Positions 22,842 to 35,360 of a stretch of 64,000 nt of DNA are shown one piece after another (positions within the stretch are counted from its first letter, which is position 1; each line of letters opens with the position of its first letter). Both the position numbers and the translations under genes were made by a program. The notes under the pieces were generated by a model. That model saw nothing but the letters and a program-made list of their open reading frames with translations, did no database searches and was not told where the DNA came from. Origin of the DNA: Microascus cirrosus (lineage: Eukaryota > Ascomycota > Sordariomycetes > Microascales > Microascaceae); NCBI GenBank assembly GCA_030271035.1, contig JAMBUN010000052.1, positions 1 through 64,000 on the forward strand, written 5' to 3'.

Positions 22842-23478
22842 CTAGGAAGGGTTCTACCATCGTCTTTGGAGGGGTGGCAGGGGCATAGGTTTGGATAGGA
22901 TGACCGATCCTGATGATTTTGACGCTCGATACCCAGGTGGTGCGTAAGAGACATAGCTGGAACTTCATGAAGGAGTTATGTGGAATATGGAAGTGGCATA
23001 GACTCTAGCGCGTTGGGACAGTCTCTGCTCATAGGATTACTGGGGTTTATGGAGTTGGGGATGTTAATTGGGAGAGCGGTGCGTATTTTGGCTTAATGAA
23101 ATACGTCGAGATATGACCAGAGAATTCTGAGAAGGTGTGATTTACGATTGCTTATCCATTCGGAGTCATCTTTGCACCTGTTCACCGTTCGTAATCGTCT
23201 TGTGAGGGTTTGGATGCCGTATGCGATTGTCGGGGTCCGTAATCGCTTTACCGCGACCGCCGTCGCGGTACAGGGTCAAAGTCACCCGTACCTTCACAGA
23301 CAACGCCCCTGCGACGTCCGTTGAACCTTGACGTCCATCAACTTACTGGGACTTGCGTATTTCGAAATCGGGAATATAATTCCGTCGCGGACTCCTCTAG
23401 GATCCGGAACTCCACTGGAGATCAAACTGGGAAGCGCGGGTTTACTTCTGCTACTGGTGAGCCTCAGGACTGGGGGAT
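22842..23478. other. intergenic, no feature seen
   Basis: About 640 bp between the copper-fist stop and the next start, probably 3' UTR plus promoter. It holds no recognisable gene or RNA. Confidence 0.45.
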
Positions 23479-24546
23479 ATGGAGTCGCGTCATGAAAGAT
23501 GGGGTGAGAGGCGGAGTGGGCGGTCGAGGTCGAGGTCACCTCACGAACATCACCGTCACTGGAGGGGCCGGCGATCGCCGTCGGGCGAGCTCCGGAGGGA
23601 GAGGAGACCTGGACGGCGAGAGGAAAGACAGCGCAGGTCACCTAGACGCGCGCGACAGGACACGCCCAAGAAGCTACCGTTCGAGTCGCGGCAGCTAGGG
23701 AAGAGCGAGCTCGATGTGTTCAGGCCCTTACTTTCATACTACTTGAGGATCCAGAAGCAGAAGGATATGGGCGCAATGGACGAGAGGGAGATACGGGGGA
23801 GGTGGAAGAGCTTTTTGGGCAAGTGGAACGCTGGTGAGCTGGCGGAGGGTTGGTATGACCCGCACATCTGGGAGATTGCACTCAGCGAGGCGAAAGAAGC
23901 CAAGCTGACTGAGAGGAGGTCAACGTCCCGCGATGTGGGCGGGCGTACCCAAAGCCAGAGGGAGGTGATCCAGCCACGCGCAGAGGCGAGTAGCCCCAGC
24001 GATAGCAGCGATGACGACTTTGGCGCCCCTTTACCACCCCCACGCCTATCCGGCGCAAAACACACAGTCTCGGCTCCTCATCTCGACGACCTTCGGGTCC
24101 GCGATGAGCTCCTGCAGGAAGAATCAGCCCAGGACGCCGCCGACCGCGTCGCCTCTATTCGACATGCACGGCGCCTCGACCGCCGCGAGCAAAAGGAGCG
24201 CCTAGAAGAACTCATCCCTCGTGCTGACCCGGGCTCCCGCGAACGACAATTAGAGAAGCGCGCGGAGGTGAACGCCAAGATGCGCGAGTTCAGGGAGAAA
24301 TCGCCAGGCGGTGAAGTGGATGAGGGGACGCTGATGGGGGATGGGGGAGGGGACTCACTGAAGGAGATGAAGAAGGAGGAGGAAGCCAGAGCGAAGAAGA
24401 AGTCGGAGAGGGAGGCGAGGAGGGAGGAGATGTGGAGGGCGAGGATGGCGGAGAGGGAGGAGAGGGTAAGGGAATACCGGGAGAGGGAGGAGGGGACTGT
24501 GGCGATGCTGAGGGAGCTGGCTAGGAATTCCAGGAGGGATTTGTAG
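23479..24546 (+). CDS. SR/RE-rich charged nuclear protein, SCI1-like fungal family
   Basis: Single exon of 355 residues. The first 60 residues are Arg/Ser/His-rich (RSGRSRSRSPHEHHRHWRG), as in RS-domain splicing proteins. A compact conserved-looking core follows at about residues 72-135: SELDVFRPLLSYYLRIQKQKDM...EIRGRWKSFLGKWNAGELAEGWYDP. This resembles the domain shared by fungal proteins often labelled RNA helicase HEL117-like and plant style-cell-cycle-inhibitor SCI1. No helicase motifs are visible here. The C-terminal 130 residues are almost all Lys/Arg/Glu and probably form a long charged helix (KKEEEARAKKKSEREARREE). Nuclear location is likely. I recognise the family only by resemblance and can assign no biochemical activity. 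Confidence 0.72.
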   Translation: MESRHERWGERRSGRSRSRSPHEHHRHWRGRRSPSGELRRERRPGRREERQRRSPRRARQDTPKKLPFESRQLGKSELDVFRPLLSYYLRIQKQKDMGAMDEREIRGRWKSFLGKWNAGELAEGWYDPHIWEIALSEAKEAKLTERRSTSRDVGGRTQSQREVIQPRAEASSPSDSSDDDFGAPLPPPRLSGAKHTVSAPHLDDLRVRDELLQEESAQDAADRVASIRHARRLDRREQKERLEELIPRADPGSRERQLEKRAEVNAKMREFREKSPGGEVDEGTLMGDGGGDSLKEMKKEEEARAKKKSEREARREEMWRARMAEREERVREYREREEGTVAMLRELARNSRRDL

Positions 24547-24837
24547 GGGCGTTGGGGTTCTAGATATGAATTAGAGCATAATTAGAGGCGATTATGATCT
24601 TGAATGATCACTTGGTGGCGGTAATGGTCTGTGGTTCCTCGTGGGGAGACTCTCACTGCAGCAGGGCGCCAGCGCTGCCTCAACCCCACCAAAAATGCAT
24701 CAAAATACCCATTTTTCACTTTCACTCACAGCACCTGTCAAACTCCCCATCACCCTCACCCGCAAGCCACCACCTTACAGACCGCCAAGGTACCCTCAAT
24801 ACTCGTCTCTTATAAGCATCCTTCTCAGTCCAGAACC

Positions 24838-25614
24838 ATGGACACCGGCGAAAACTTCGGCGACATGTTCGCCGACCCGGAGAACTACTACCCGCCCACC
24901 CCGCCGGGCACAACCGAGTCTTACACCCTGTCGACCGGCCAGGCTCTCACCCTCCACCTGGTCGGCTACACGCCTTTCGAAGCGCACCACCTCTGGAACG
25001 GCGCGCGCATCGTTTCGCGGCTCTTCGAGTCCGAGCCGGAGCGTGTGCGCGACAAGACGGTCCTGGAGATCGGCGCCGCCTCGGGCCTGCCGTCGCTTGT
25101 GTGCGGCGCTCTGGGGAGCCGGCGTGTGGTGGTGACGGACTTCCCAGACATCGACCTCATCCTGACTATGCAGAAGAATGTGGACGGCTTGGAGGAGAGT
25201 GTCGAGGGGACAAAGGGCAGGGTGCGAGTGAAGGGGTACACGTGGGGTGCGGACGTGTCGCCGTTGATAGAGGAGATGGGAGACGAATGGAACGGCGGCT
25301 TCGACGTGTTGATTCTGGCGGACTTGTTGTTTAAACACTCAGAGCACCCCAACATGGTCAAGACCATCCGCAGGGCGCTAAGCAGGCGGCGTGGGAGCTG
25401 CGCGTACGTGGTCTTCACTTCATACCGGCCGTGGCTCCGGCACAAGGACCTGGGGTTCTTCGACGTGGCGCGGGAGGACGGGTTCGTGGTGGAGAAGATA
25501 CTGGAGGAGAAGCTGGAGAAGCCGATGTTTGAAGGGGACCCGGGTGACTTGGAGATTCAGAAGACGGTTACGGGGTGGACGGTGCGGTGGCCGGAGGAGG
25601 AGTGCGAGGGATGA
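24838..25614 (+). CDS. EFM7: EFM7/NNT1-type protein methyltransferase
   Basis: Class I SAM-dependent methyltransferase of 258 residues, single exon. In yeast EFM7 (Nnt1) methylates the N-terminus and nearby Lys of translation factor eEF1A; older annotation as nicotinamide N-methyltransferase rests on a distant relation. The start at 24838 (MDTGENFGDMFADPENYYPP) matches the family's usual beginning; the frame extends upstream but that part is leader. Motif I is VLEIGAASGLPSLV from residue 75, the acidic post-I loop is VVTDFPDIDLI, and FDVLILADLLFKHSEH is the family's post-II signature, followed by YVVFTSYRPWLRHKDLGFFD. A TATAA sequence lies near 24810. A cytosolic protein is expected. Confidence 0.88.
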   Translation: MDTGENFGDMFADPENYYPPTPPGTTESYTLSTGQALTLHLVGYTPFEAHHLWNGARIVSRLFESEPERVRDKTVLEIGAASGLPSLVCGALGSRRVVVTDFPDIDLILTMQKNVDGLEESVEGTKGRVRVKGYTWGADVSPLIEEMGDEWNGGFDVLILADLLFKHSEHPNMVKTIRRALSRRRGSCAYVVFTSYRPWLRHKDLGFFDVAREDGFVVEKILEEKLEKPMFEGDPGDLEIQKTVTGWTVRWPEEECEG

Positions 25615-26585
25615 GGCAGGTCGATATGTGTTGGGACGTTGGGCGAAAAGTACGCGTTGGTTACTACAAGTCCTTGAAATACGGAAGGTATGTTGCGTCG
25701 TTTCGGTTGGCTGAGGTCTTTGAACCGAGGCGACGCTTGACACGATTGCGGCCCGAGCTATATCTATGACAGGGCAAAGTCGCCTGGCCACGACGATAGT
25801 GAGACGGAAGCCAGCTATCTCCAAGGTTTTTATCCAGTCAGACTAGATGAGGAGAGTGAAGGCGGTGGCCGTCAAGGCGTGCGTCTCTGGTCTCTGTTGA
25901 GCGCCTTGCTATGGTTCCGGTACTATGGTGAGGAGGGGAGCTCCCGACCCATCCGCTAGAATTCTGTGACAGGAAGAGATAGCCTTAGTAGTCTTCAGCA
26001 GCACACCTATCTTACACGTCTTCCTATATTTGTAGGTAGCGCATGGTGAATTACCCTCGTTCGTGCAGTAGGTAGGCGTGTAAGCCAGCTCTGGAAAGAA
26101 TATTGAGTGGACGCAACATGGGGAGTCCACCCACCCCTCGATTCACACGACGGCGCCCCCACTGCCCAGGAAATTCTTTCTGTGAACCCCCGTTCGCAGG
26201 GAAACAATTTAACTAGGTTTTTTAAGTGTAAGCCTATGACAATAAACCCAGAACCTCGGTTCGCAACAGCCATCGGAAGCCCAGGACACCCATAACCAAA
26301 CGAGAAGTAAATGCATGCTGGGGCTGCGTGTAAACTAGGGGATATGCAGCCAAAAACAGCAACGCCGGCATCACGGAGCATGCGAAATGGGGGTCGCGGC
26401 CCGCCAATGATCGGTTTAGTCTCAGCCGGGCGTGTGTGACATCATGGCTCTTCTTATTTTAACGTACGATGCCCCTCTTCCTCGACGAGCTTCGGCGCCA
26501 AATTCTTCCTCAACTCCAGCACGCCTTCTAAAACTTGCACGTCTTCCCTCACATATCACTCAACTACACCATAACGACACCGCCG
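25615..26585. other. intergenic, no gene seen
   Basis: Nearly 1 kb with no supported gene. A pyrimidine-rich tract lies close to the next start (26470-26560). The segment around 26180-26250 is relatively AT-rich. Confidence 0.45.
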
Positions 26586-27536
26586 ATGCCGACGCCGACG
26601 CATACCCAACTCTCAGGTCCAGACCCAACCATGACCCTGACCCCGCCCCGCCCTTCCGGCGCCCAACTCCGCGCCGACCTTGCCAGAAATGGCTACGTCA
26701 TCCTCAAGACTGGCTTCTCTGCCGCCCGCCTCGACGAACTCCGCGCGGCGGCAACGCACACAACCTCCGCCGCCCGCACTGGCGCCTGGCCGCACGTCCG
26801 CGTCGTCGGCAAGCAGTTCCCGCCCTGGGACCCCGCTCAGGCGCTGGAGGAGGGCATCTGGGGCGTGCAGCACCTCCTCCACCCTGACCTGCCGGACCCG
26901 GACGCGGCCGCCTTTGTGCGCGCGTATTTCTCCGAGGAGATCATCAGCGTTGTGCGAGATCTTTTGGAGTGTGGGGATGACGAGCTAGTGATGGAGCTGT
27001 TTAACATGCTGGTGCGGCCGGAGAGAGACTATGAGCTGCGCTGGCATAGAGATGACATCCCGCCCGAAGCTACAGCGGACGAGGAACTAGAGAGGTTGAG
27101 GGAGCCCGCGTGGCATGCGCAGTATAACCTCGCGCTCTACCCCGACGCGAGTCTCGTTGTAGTTCCGGGCTCCCACACGCGGGCGCGGACGGACGCAGAA
27201 CGTGCTGCAGGACCATACGAGGCAGATATGCCGGGCCAACTGGTGGTTGAGCTAGAGCCGGGCGACGTGGTTTTCTACGACAACAACATCCTGCATCGAG
27301 GCGTGTACGATGCCATGAAGGAGAGGATGACGCTACATGGGAGTGTCGGGCATGTGAAGGGCAAGACGGCGCGAGCGAGGAACGTGTTGCAGCACGCAAT
27401 CGGGGATTGGGTTGATCGATGTACGTTCCAGAATCTGGAGGGAGAGTCAAGGGAACGAGCGGAGGGCATGAGGGAAAGGTTGATTAACATGGGGAAGGAA
27501 GCCGGTGCGGACGTGGGGTATTCGCAGAATGGTTGA
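26586..27536 (+). CDS. phytanoyl-CoA dioxygenase (PhyH) family protein
   Basis: Predicted Fe(II)/2-oxoglutarate-dependent oxygenase of 316 residues, single exon. The double-stranded beta-helix metal site is visible: His154-Arg-Asp156 in ELRWHRDDIPP and the distal His237 in NNILHRGVYD, with Arg residues downstream that could bind 2-oxoglutarate. The N-terminal segment LRADLARNGYVILKTGFSAARLDELRAAA is the usual PhyH opening. VVVPGSHTRARTDAER precedes the distal histidine as in relatives. Start choice is uncertain between ATG 26535, 26586 and 26631; homology starts after the last, so all give the same domain. Substrate unknown. It stands alone rather than in an evident pathway. Confidence 0.84.
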   Translation: MPTPTHTQLSGPDPTMTLTPPRPSGAQLRADLARNGYVILKTGFSAARLDELRAAATHTTSAARTGAWPHVRVVGKQFPPWDPAQALEEGIWGVQHLLHPDLPDPDAAAFVRAYFSEEIISVVRDLLECGDDELVMELFNMLVRPERDYELRWHRDDIPPEATADEELERLREPAWHAQYNLALYPDASLVVVPGSHTRARTDAERAAGPYEADMPGQLVVELEPGDVVFYDNNILHRGVYDAMKERMTLHGSVGHVKGKTARARNVLQHAIGDWVDRCTFQNLEGESRERAEGMRERLINMGKEAGADVGYSQNG

Positions 27537-30500
27537 GTGAGTCGGGCCGGGACACGGGCCTGCTCGGTGCCGCCGAGAGGGACGGCGGATTCGACAAGTT
27601 TGTTTGGACTGGATGCTACGTGACTTGGGGCTAGGATGGCCGAGAGATCAGCCTGACGACTAGGAGGATCGTTTTCCTTTAAGCGGTTTTTTGGGGCGCA
27701 GGTGTATGGCGCTAATACTACAGCTTCCTGTTCGGCGTTTCCTTTGAACCAGGCATGTCGAAAACACTCCCCACGGGATGACTCGCTGCGACGCTGGGAA
27801 AATTGGCGTGTACAGCTAAGCCCATGTATTGTCGGCGATCGTCCCACGTCACTAGTGCATTCTTCCACTGGACGTGTGTTTACGTTCCATGACGAAGGAT
27901 CATCTTCAGCACCCGGCCGGCGGATGAACACGGTGTGACGCGGGGCGTTGGGCGGGGTCGAAGACTTGAGACACCGCGGGGGCAGGCACGCGATTAGGAT
28001 AGTAGTATAGTAGTCTCGGTTAGTTTCAGAGGCGGCGGGAAGTAATATAGCTGTTGGGTATCATGCTCTCGCCTCCGCAATTGAGGCCTCGGCACTTGCC
28101 ATCCCCATGCGCCAACACGCGAGTATCTAGAGTAGAAAAGACAACAGGGTTTGCCCCTCACCATCTCCGGGATAAAGGAACGTAGGGCAGAGTGGAGTAT
28201 TTATACCCCGGTACACGCCGTCAAGTGCGGTAAACCATTCATGACCGGGGCACCGCCATCAGCCTATTTGGAGAACTGGCATCTGCGGGGGGCGGGGAGG
28301 GGCATGGCAAACTGGTACCGTGGAGAGGAACCATAATAGCCAGATTGGTGGCTGGGAACCAACCAGACGGCCCCCAGGCTCGTCTTTGTTCTTTCGGCAT
28401 GTCGGAGCCGAGCTGGATTGGCCGGGTTTGGATCCTTGGAGCGGGGTGGGATGGCAACGTAGTTCATATCCTAGCACAATGTTTCGAAACGTGTTTGGGG
28501 CGAGCGGGGCTTGGATTCGAGGGCATGGAGCTTGTCTATCCTTCTTCTAAATGTGTCTCTGTTGGGGGTAGCGGGCTCCTTGCGGTAGGGTAGGCGGATT
28601 TAGGAGATGCAAGTACCTATAGGATCAAGTGTGCAATGCAGGTCTGGCAACACAGCGCCGGAAACAGCCCCCACAACCCTGTCCTCACACGAGAAAACCA
28701 ACCCAGCCTATCCAGAATGGCGGGACTTTCCTGCACCAATTCAGGGCTGCGGGACAAACCTGAAGCATGCATTAAGAAGCCTATGTGGCTGGGGCAGGGA
28801 GCTCTCTCCCAATGCGGGACATCTGCCTTGGCGCTCAAACATTCTTGGCTCCGCGCACACCCATCTTGTTTTGCATCCAAACTGGGAAGAAGGGCGAGAG
28901 AGAGGGCCATGGCTCTGAGCGGTGGGATTTCTGGGGTTTATTATGGGGCCGTGGTATCTGTTACCCCATACTCCAATAGCGGGTCAACCCATCCTGCCAG
29001 CGACATGACCCACCCGCTGGACTTCGGGGGGATTCTTCCCGCCTGCTGCCCCATGTCCACGCTGGTGCTGCGCCAAGCGGACATTACTTCCTCTTGAGAC
29101 TATGGTAGCTTTTTTTTTCCTCTGCCCCGGGGGACGTAATAATGCCACAAATGCGTCCCACCCGCTTTGACAAGAAAGCTCTAGAAGCAGAATAACATTT
29201 CCCGTCCCATCTCGGAAGTGGTGGAGGGACCCGAAACGTGGGGCGGCCCTGGCCCCCTCTGATCGTCCCGGCGCGCGAATCACGACGATCCACTATGACC
29301 CATGCTTATCCATGAATCCCCAAAAGATCCCAGGACTCAGGGCCAATCCGCCATGCGTAGAAACGACCTCGGACAGGCCACTCCGTAATTACTGTACGGT
29401 CCCGCTCTCTTTCCCACCTCCCATGGGCCGGACGGAACACGGCAAGCCGGTGATCATCGCGATCTCCCCTCACGTGAATTTTGTGGAGGGCAGGTCCCCC
29501 TCTCCCCTCGCTCGCGATGTGTAATTATGCACCAGGGATCTTTCCCATCCTTCTCCGCAAACCTGGGGGGGGGGGAAGTTACCGAGGGAGCACCCCGACC
29601 GCATGTGTGCGCACAAACTCAAAAATTACAGCGGCAGTCTCGGGTCCCAGGAAGTACCTCCTTTTTTTTTTTTCTGGGAGGGGGGAAGGATTCCACCCCA
29701 CCCCACTGTGTTGTTATTACTCCAAGCTTTTTTTTTGTTCTGCCCGGGCCCACAACCGGGCCTGCCATCCAGGAGAGCGCGGGAATTGGGAAGGTGAGCT
29801 CTGGGTTCCCAGCACCCCGCCTTCCGTTTGCGGAGTGTGGTCCTTCCCTTTCCTTGTCCCGGCCCCATTATTTCTCCGCGGCTTGACTCGGTGTTTCTTC
29901 CCCTAGGTTTTCACCTCCAATTCCCGATTTCGCTAGCTTCGGCCCTGTCATACTTCTCTTTGATGTGTACATGTAGAGCTGGATTTACCTCGGGTGCCAC
30001 AATGACACCCACCTCGTACGTCCCCGCCGAGGTGTGCCGTAGAAGTGCCACAATACCCAGGAGAACCAACTATCCTCCCGGAGCCAAGAATGCATGGTTC
30101 ACCGCATGTGACCCAAGCGAAGCGAGAAAAAGAAAGAGCAGTCCGGAAAGACTTTGCCCTCGTTCCCTTTCCCTAAGGTGTTCAGCTCTCCTCGGTCCCG
30201 CAGCGCAGTGCGTCAAGGTCACCTCAGCCGTGGCTCGGACGGCGTGATTGGCGGCGTCCCCGCCTTTCGGCCCCCCACATGCAACCCCCGTCTTATCGAC
30301 TGTGTGATTTCTCCGCATTGGAGATGAACCCCATGGGGCAGCCTGTCCCGACGTCAGGTACCGCCCACTCTCTCCAAAGCCCAATTCTCTGTTACCCTGT
30401 GGTTCTCAACCGTCTGAATGCTGGTTCAGCTGCTTAGACCAGCACCCACCACTCCCTTGGCTTCTCTGACGTCCTCTCCACACACTTACAGCTCGGGAAC

Positions 30501-31428
30501 GAGGCCCTTCGGAAGTATAGGCCCGTCGCATGGCAGCCTCCCCTAAGCCAGCTGCCCCCCCAAGCAACCTGCGCCCATTCCCGCGTTCCAGCCGAACTGA
30601 CGAGGCTGATCCGAGCCTTTCACTGGATCCTTACCTTTACTCCGCCTTGGAGCTGGACTTCGACAGGCTCCTTTTTCTCCACTTTTGAAATCTCATCCCA
30701 TATCCTCCTATCCTCCTCCTCTTCTTTTGCGTCAGACCTCCATATGTTACCCGCCTTATATCGTCACACCCCATACAACTCTCGTTCCTCGACCTGTTAA
30801 CTCGGGCACTGCTTCTTTTGGGGACTGGACCTCAGGCGGAACTCGAGTCCCGTTGCGTATGAGCAGCCCCCTAGGCTTCCTCGAGTGACTTCACTACCAT
30901 CGAGGCCCACGACTTCCCGAACACATTTAGACGTCGCACGGCCCAGCCCCAGAGTCTCCATCTGTCTCTCTCTGACACCCCGGCTCAGCCCCATCGTTTC
31001 TTGGGCTTTGGCCGCGCGCTCTGCAAGACTGCGTCGTTCCGATTTTCCGCACCTGCGACCCCAGGTGGGAACTACAGACTCTGATGTCTGATAGTCTGCT
31101 GCCATTTCGCGGAATCGAACAGCAAAAGCCAGCCGCAAGGAAGAACTGCCCCCTCGTCGCATCGCACGCCGCTCCCCTGCCGGAAGACGGGGGCGATTGA
31201 GGGGTAACAAGGACCAAGTCTCATTCGGCGCCGCTCCTTTCAGGCCCGCGACAAACCCGGATCCTTTCATCAACGTCTTATTCACCCCCACAGGCCCCCT
31301 CACTTCCCACTCCTGCGCTCTCACCGCTTAGCCATAGAGGGCTTTTCTCCCGCGGCCTTATCTATCGCTTTCCCCACACTCACCCTCGTTGCGCCGCGTG
31401 ACCGCACTCTGGCGACAATTAGCCTCCT
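27537..31428. other. 3.9-kb gene-free interval upstream of the C2H2 regulator
   Basis: No supported gene. A 153-codon plus frame at 28636-29097 and minus frames around 28617-28910 lack motifs. The stretch contains homopolymer runs (T-runs near 29111, 29670 and 29734; G-run near 29567). From about 30650 to 31420 it becomes C/T-rich, as in long leaders of fungal regulator genes. It probably holds the extended promoter and 5' UTR of the downstream transcription factor. Confidence 0.5.
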
Positions 31429-34400
31429 ATGATGCCAGTCCAACCCATAGACCCGCCACCTCTTCTCCGAGGCCACTCTCCAGCGAGTCCCGTGCCCTCC
31501 ACTAATACTACAGTACCTAACGGATCTTTGCCCACACCTCCCACAGCCGTCAATGGAGGCGATGGCGAGTCCCGGCACCTCAAGCCGAAGGCGCTGCCGT
31601 GCAAGTACTGCAGTAAGCGATTCAGGTCAGTCAAGCCCGTCGGGTTTATGAAGCTACCCTTGGACACGCTGCTCACATTTTCTCGTCGTCCGTCCAGGCG
31701 AGTAGAGCATGTTCAGCGACACGAGAGGACACACACCAAAGAGAAACCTTTCGCTTGTACATGGGGCCTCTGTGGAAAGACCTTCGGAAGAAGGTGAGTA
31801 TCGCGAATGGACGGAATTTCCGACCCAATATCAAAGTTGATTGTACCATATGCCCTCCCGGGATGACTCCCATGCTACCCGTACCGTTATGTATTCCTGC
31901 CTTTCTCTATTCCTGCCCGTGCTAATCTTTCCGCGCACCCGACATTCTGCAATCCTATCCTGCGTCTTTCGCCCCGGTTCATTTTATCCCAACTCGGTCC
32001 CTCGCTTGGGGGCAAGTAAAGCTTACATGGACATCAGGGACCTCCTCGTGCGTCATGAGAAACTTGTACACCTCAACGAGGGAAGCAAGGACAACCGCGC
32101 GAAAAAGCCTCCGCCTGGCCTGACCCAACCAGATTCACGGCCCGATGGACGTGCCGACATTGGTGTCTTCGGGATGCACTCTGCTGCTAATGTACAGCAG
32201 GCGTTCCGCCCCGAGCCGGCACCGCCTCCACCTGGGACGGCGGGGCCCCCGAACAATCGCGCGCCGCCAAGGAATGCGCCGTGTAATCTTGACCTCCTGT
32301 CCGACGCGGCGCTGGCGAGTGCCGTCAACCCGACACAGCCGATGATACCGGGCTTTACCCATCATGCTGCGCCTTCAACAGCAAACTCGAAGCCTGGACT
32401 CCAAGCGTATAGTGACCAGGGGGCGTATCCACCGCGACGGGATGAGCCTGCGACACTCTCGGCTCCGTTTGTTCCCCAGGGAACGTCTGCATCCTTCGAC
32501 GAGTATAATTTTTTTGATGATATCGCATCTTCGTCTCACTTCCTGCCGCCTCCCTTCGATCCAGACCAGCAGCCGGGAGGATGGTCAGCCAAGGCATCAA
32601 AACCTGGCTCCGGGTTTCCATCACGGCTACCTTCAACCCAGCCCGACCAGCGGGGCTTTACGGGCGACGGTGCTCCCCCGTCTAGATCCTTGGAAGATCA
32701 GAGCCGAACACCACCGTTTAGAATATCGCCAGGCGATCACACGGTCTTGAAAGCGAGAGTAGAAGAGTTCTCGGCCGTGCTACCGAACGATTTTGTCTTT
32801 CCATCGCGACATACACTCATAAGGTTCGTGGAGGGCTATGCCAGCGGATTCAACGAGCACCTGCCATTCCTCCACCTCCCGACCTTATCCCTCATTGAGA
32901 TCGCCCCCGAACTCTTGCTCGCGGTCCTGTCAGTGGGAGCGCAATGCCGGTTCGAGAACCAACGGGGTTATGCGCTGTGGTATGCTGCTAGGTCCGTCGC
33001 TCTCGAGCAGATACGCAGGAGGCGGAGCCCAGACGTACTCGCGCTGTTGCCCACGTCCGCCGCTTACAGCCCGCATTCTACGAGGCCATCGCCTAGTTCT
33101 GGGCAACGGCACTCGTTTGCATCGACATCGACAGCAGACCGGCCGGCCACTAGAGAACACCCTGCTCCCTTGTAAGTAAGCGGCTGTTTCTGCATGAACA
33201 ACGAGCTAACCCATGCTCTCTGCCTATAGATCTCCCGGCACCCTCCAGTCCCGCCTGGAGTCTATACAAGCCCTTCTTCTCCTGTTCTCTGTCGGGCTGT
33301 GGGGCCCGAAAGCTATCCTCAACGAGGCACTTTCTTTGCAGAGCCAGCTGGCGATGCTGCTCAGGGAAGACGGGCTATCATCCGACACGAGCCAGTCTAG
33401 CGCTACCGACTGGCAGGCGTGGATACGGCTTGAAGGAGCGATTAGGACAAAACTGATGGCGTACTGTTTCTTCAACCTTTGCAGTGTGACGTATGGCACG
33501 CCTCCCCTACTGCTCACGTCAGAACTCAACCTTTACCTCCCTCAGCCGTCGCGGTTCTGGAAGGCCGAGAGTGCATGGCAGTGGCAGGAGCGCCGGCAAA
33601 CGATACCGCCTGCCGATATGACCGTCCACGACGCATTCTCTCGTCTCTTCGCGCGTCAGCCCCAAGCCATGAACGGCCATATCTCGTCACTAGGCCACTA
33701 CGTCCTCATCCACGCCCTCCTTCAGCATATCTATCTCCTCAAACAAACCTCGCTATCGACACCCCAGACTCCCAGAGCCCATCGCAGCCTGCGGAATGAA
33801 GACGCCGAGGACATCACGCACGCGCTCCGGGTGTGGCAAACGACCTTCGAGCACGGCAACCAGATGCGCGCCGCCGCGCAGGCGCAGGGCGGGTTCCTGG
33901 GCAGCGACGCCTTCCCAGGGGGACCGGTAGCTTTCGACTCGACGGCATTCCTGCGGATGGCGTACATCCGGCTTTGCGTGGACGTGGACCCGAGGCGGGG
34001 TTTCGAGACGCGGGACCACGGGGTCGTCGCGGCAGCGCTGGGCGAAAGAGCGGGGATGATGGTAGATAGGGGCCTGAGACTACAGCGGGGATTGATCCAG
34101 GCCATGCATGCGCTGTCAATGCTGGTCAAGGCTGGAGTGAACTATGTTGCGAGGGCGAAGTCATCCGAGTGGAGCATCCAACATTCACGTGAGTGGAAGT
34201 CCTCTTGTTTCCAGCCGTGTTCGGTACTAATTCGCGGCAGTCTGCAACTTTGAGTGTGCCGTCCTGGTGTCGCGGTGGCTCCTGAGTCTGGCCTCACTAA
34301 CACCCCACGACGCCCCGCCTACACCTGAGGAAAGAAGCCTCCTGGAGACAGTCCGCCGGCTCCTCGACGAGACTGAGTTCGGCGCCCCTTTCGAAGGCAC

Positions 34401-34596
34401 GACGGTTGACGGCGGACCGGGCGATGGTCCCAGGTTGAGACAGCTCGCCGCGGCGGTGGTGAGACTCTGGGCAGAGACGTTCAAGGGGTCGCACATTTTT
34501 GAAGTGGTGAGGGTGATGGGGAACAGCCTGGATGGATACGGGGACATGCTGGAGAAGCCGAGAGATAGGACGCCAGTCAGGGAGGCGGCGATGTAG
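31429..34596 (+). CDS. C2H2 zinc-finger / fungal_trans transcription factor
   Basis: Predicted sequence-specific regulator of 913 residues. Five exons (31429-31625, 31698-31793, 32038-33171, 33230-34188, 34241-34596) have consistent phases. Two C2H2 fingers lie near the N-terminus: CKYCSKRFRRVEHVQRHERTH, split by intron 1, and CTWGLCGKTFGRRDLLVRHEKLVH, split by the 244-bp intron 2. A disordered Pro/Ser-rich linker follows. From about residue 320 comes an all-helical region of the fungal_trans (PF04082) type: FVEGYASGFNEHLPFLHLPTLS, ELLLAVLSVGAQCRFE, LLLLFSVGLWGPKAIL, YCFFNLCSVTYGTPPLLL. This finger-plus-fungal_trans layout is common to a fungal family whose members control metabolism or stress; I cannot name the orthologue. 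ATG 31429 is followed at once by a second ATG, so either may be used. Confidence 0.88.
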
Positions 34597-35360
34597 GGTG
34601 ATTTTCCTTGGATTCAAAGGGTAGGCGATACGCATACGTGGTTTATGGCGCAGTGGAAGGCGAATCAGGGGTTAAAGGTGGGCGTTGGTGGCATCGTGAT
34701 TTCCGAAGAACCTGCTATTTGAATATTCCCAGGACACACAGCCGGGATGGAGTTTACTGAAGGCCATTATTTTTTTTGAGTATATATAATGTGTTTCTTA
34801 GAGCATATATTGTTACTGGAACAAAATGGCAGCGTGAATCTATGTGGTCGGTGGCTCCCAATGTAAGGACTTGGAGCTCGTCATTGAACTGGTGGGTTTG
34901 GATCGTGGGATTGCTGCGACCAAGAAAATGAACAGAGACGCTGAAATATCAGGTGCTGACGCCTGGTGTCAGCTTACCAAATACCAACGAGGATTGGCCT
35001 CAGCGACCGTTACCGTCGGCCCACTGTCAACGTCACTGGCCGTATCTATTTCTTAGACAACGATACCACACCCACACTCCTGAAACGAGCGACGCCACCC
35101 ATTCTCGACGATTTGAAGAAGCATAATAGCCTGAAGAAGCGAAGAACCCCCAAATCCAGCGAAATTTCCGGCCATTGCCATCCCGCGACGCACCTTGCAA
35201 CCCGAGTCCAACCGAGCTCGCCCTCACGCGCTAGCAGGCACCAGTCCATCCGCGAATCAGCCAGCGACGAACTGCCATTCCCCATCCGCCGCCACCCGAA
35301 ACCAAACCTACGAAAGCCCGCGGCAGCCCTTTCCGGGCGCCTAGAAACCGTACTGAACAA
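34597..35360. other. intergenic, no gene seen
   Basis: About 760 bp. A 144-codon plus frame (34966-35400) overlaps the next start in another frame and has Pro/Ser/Lys-rich sequence without motifs; I treat it as leader. The AT-rich patch near 34770-34815 is likely the 3' end of the regulator transcript. Confidence 0.45.

Noticed and set aside
28636..29097. 153-codon plus-strand open frame in the long desert
   Set aside because: No motif and competing frames on both strands; lies in the likely promoter of the C2H2 regulator.
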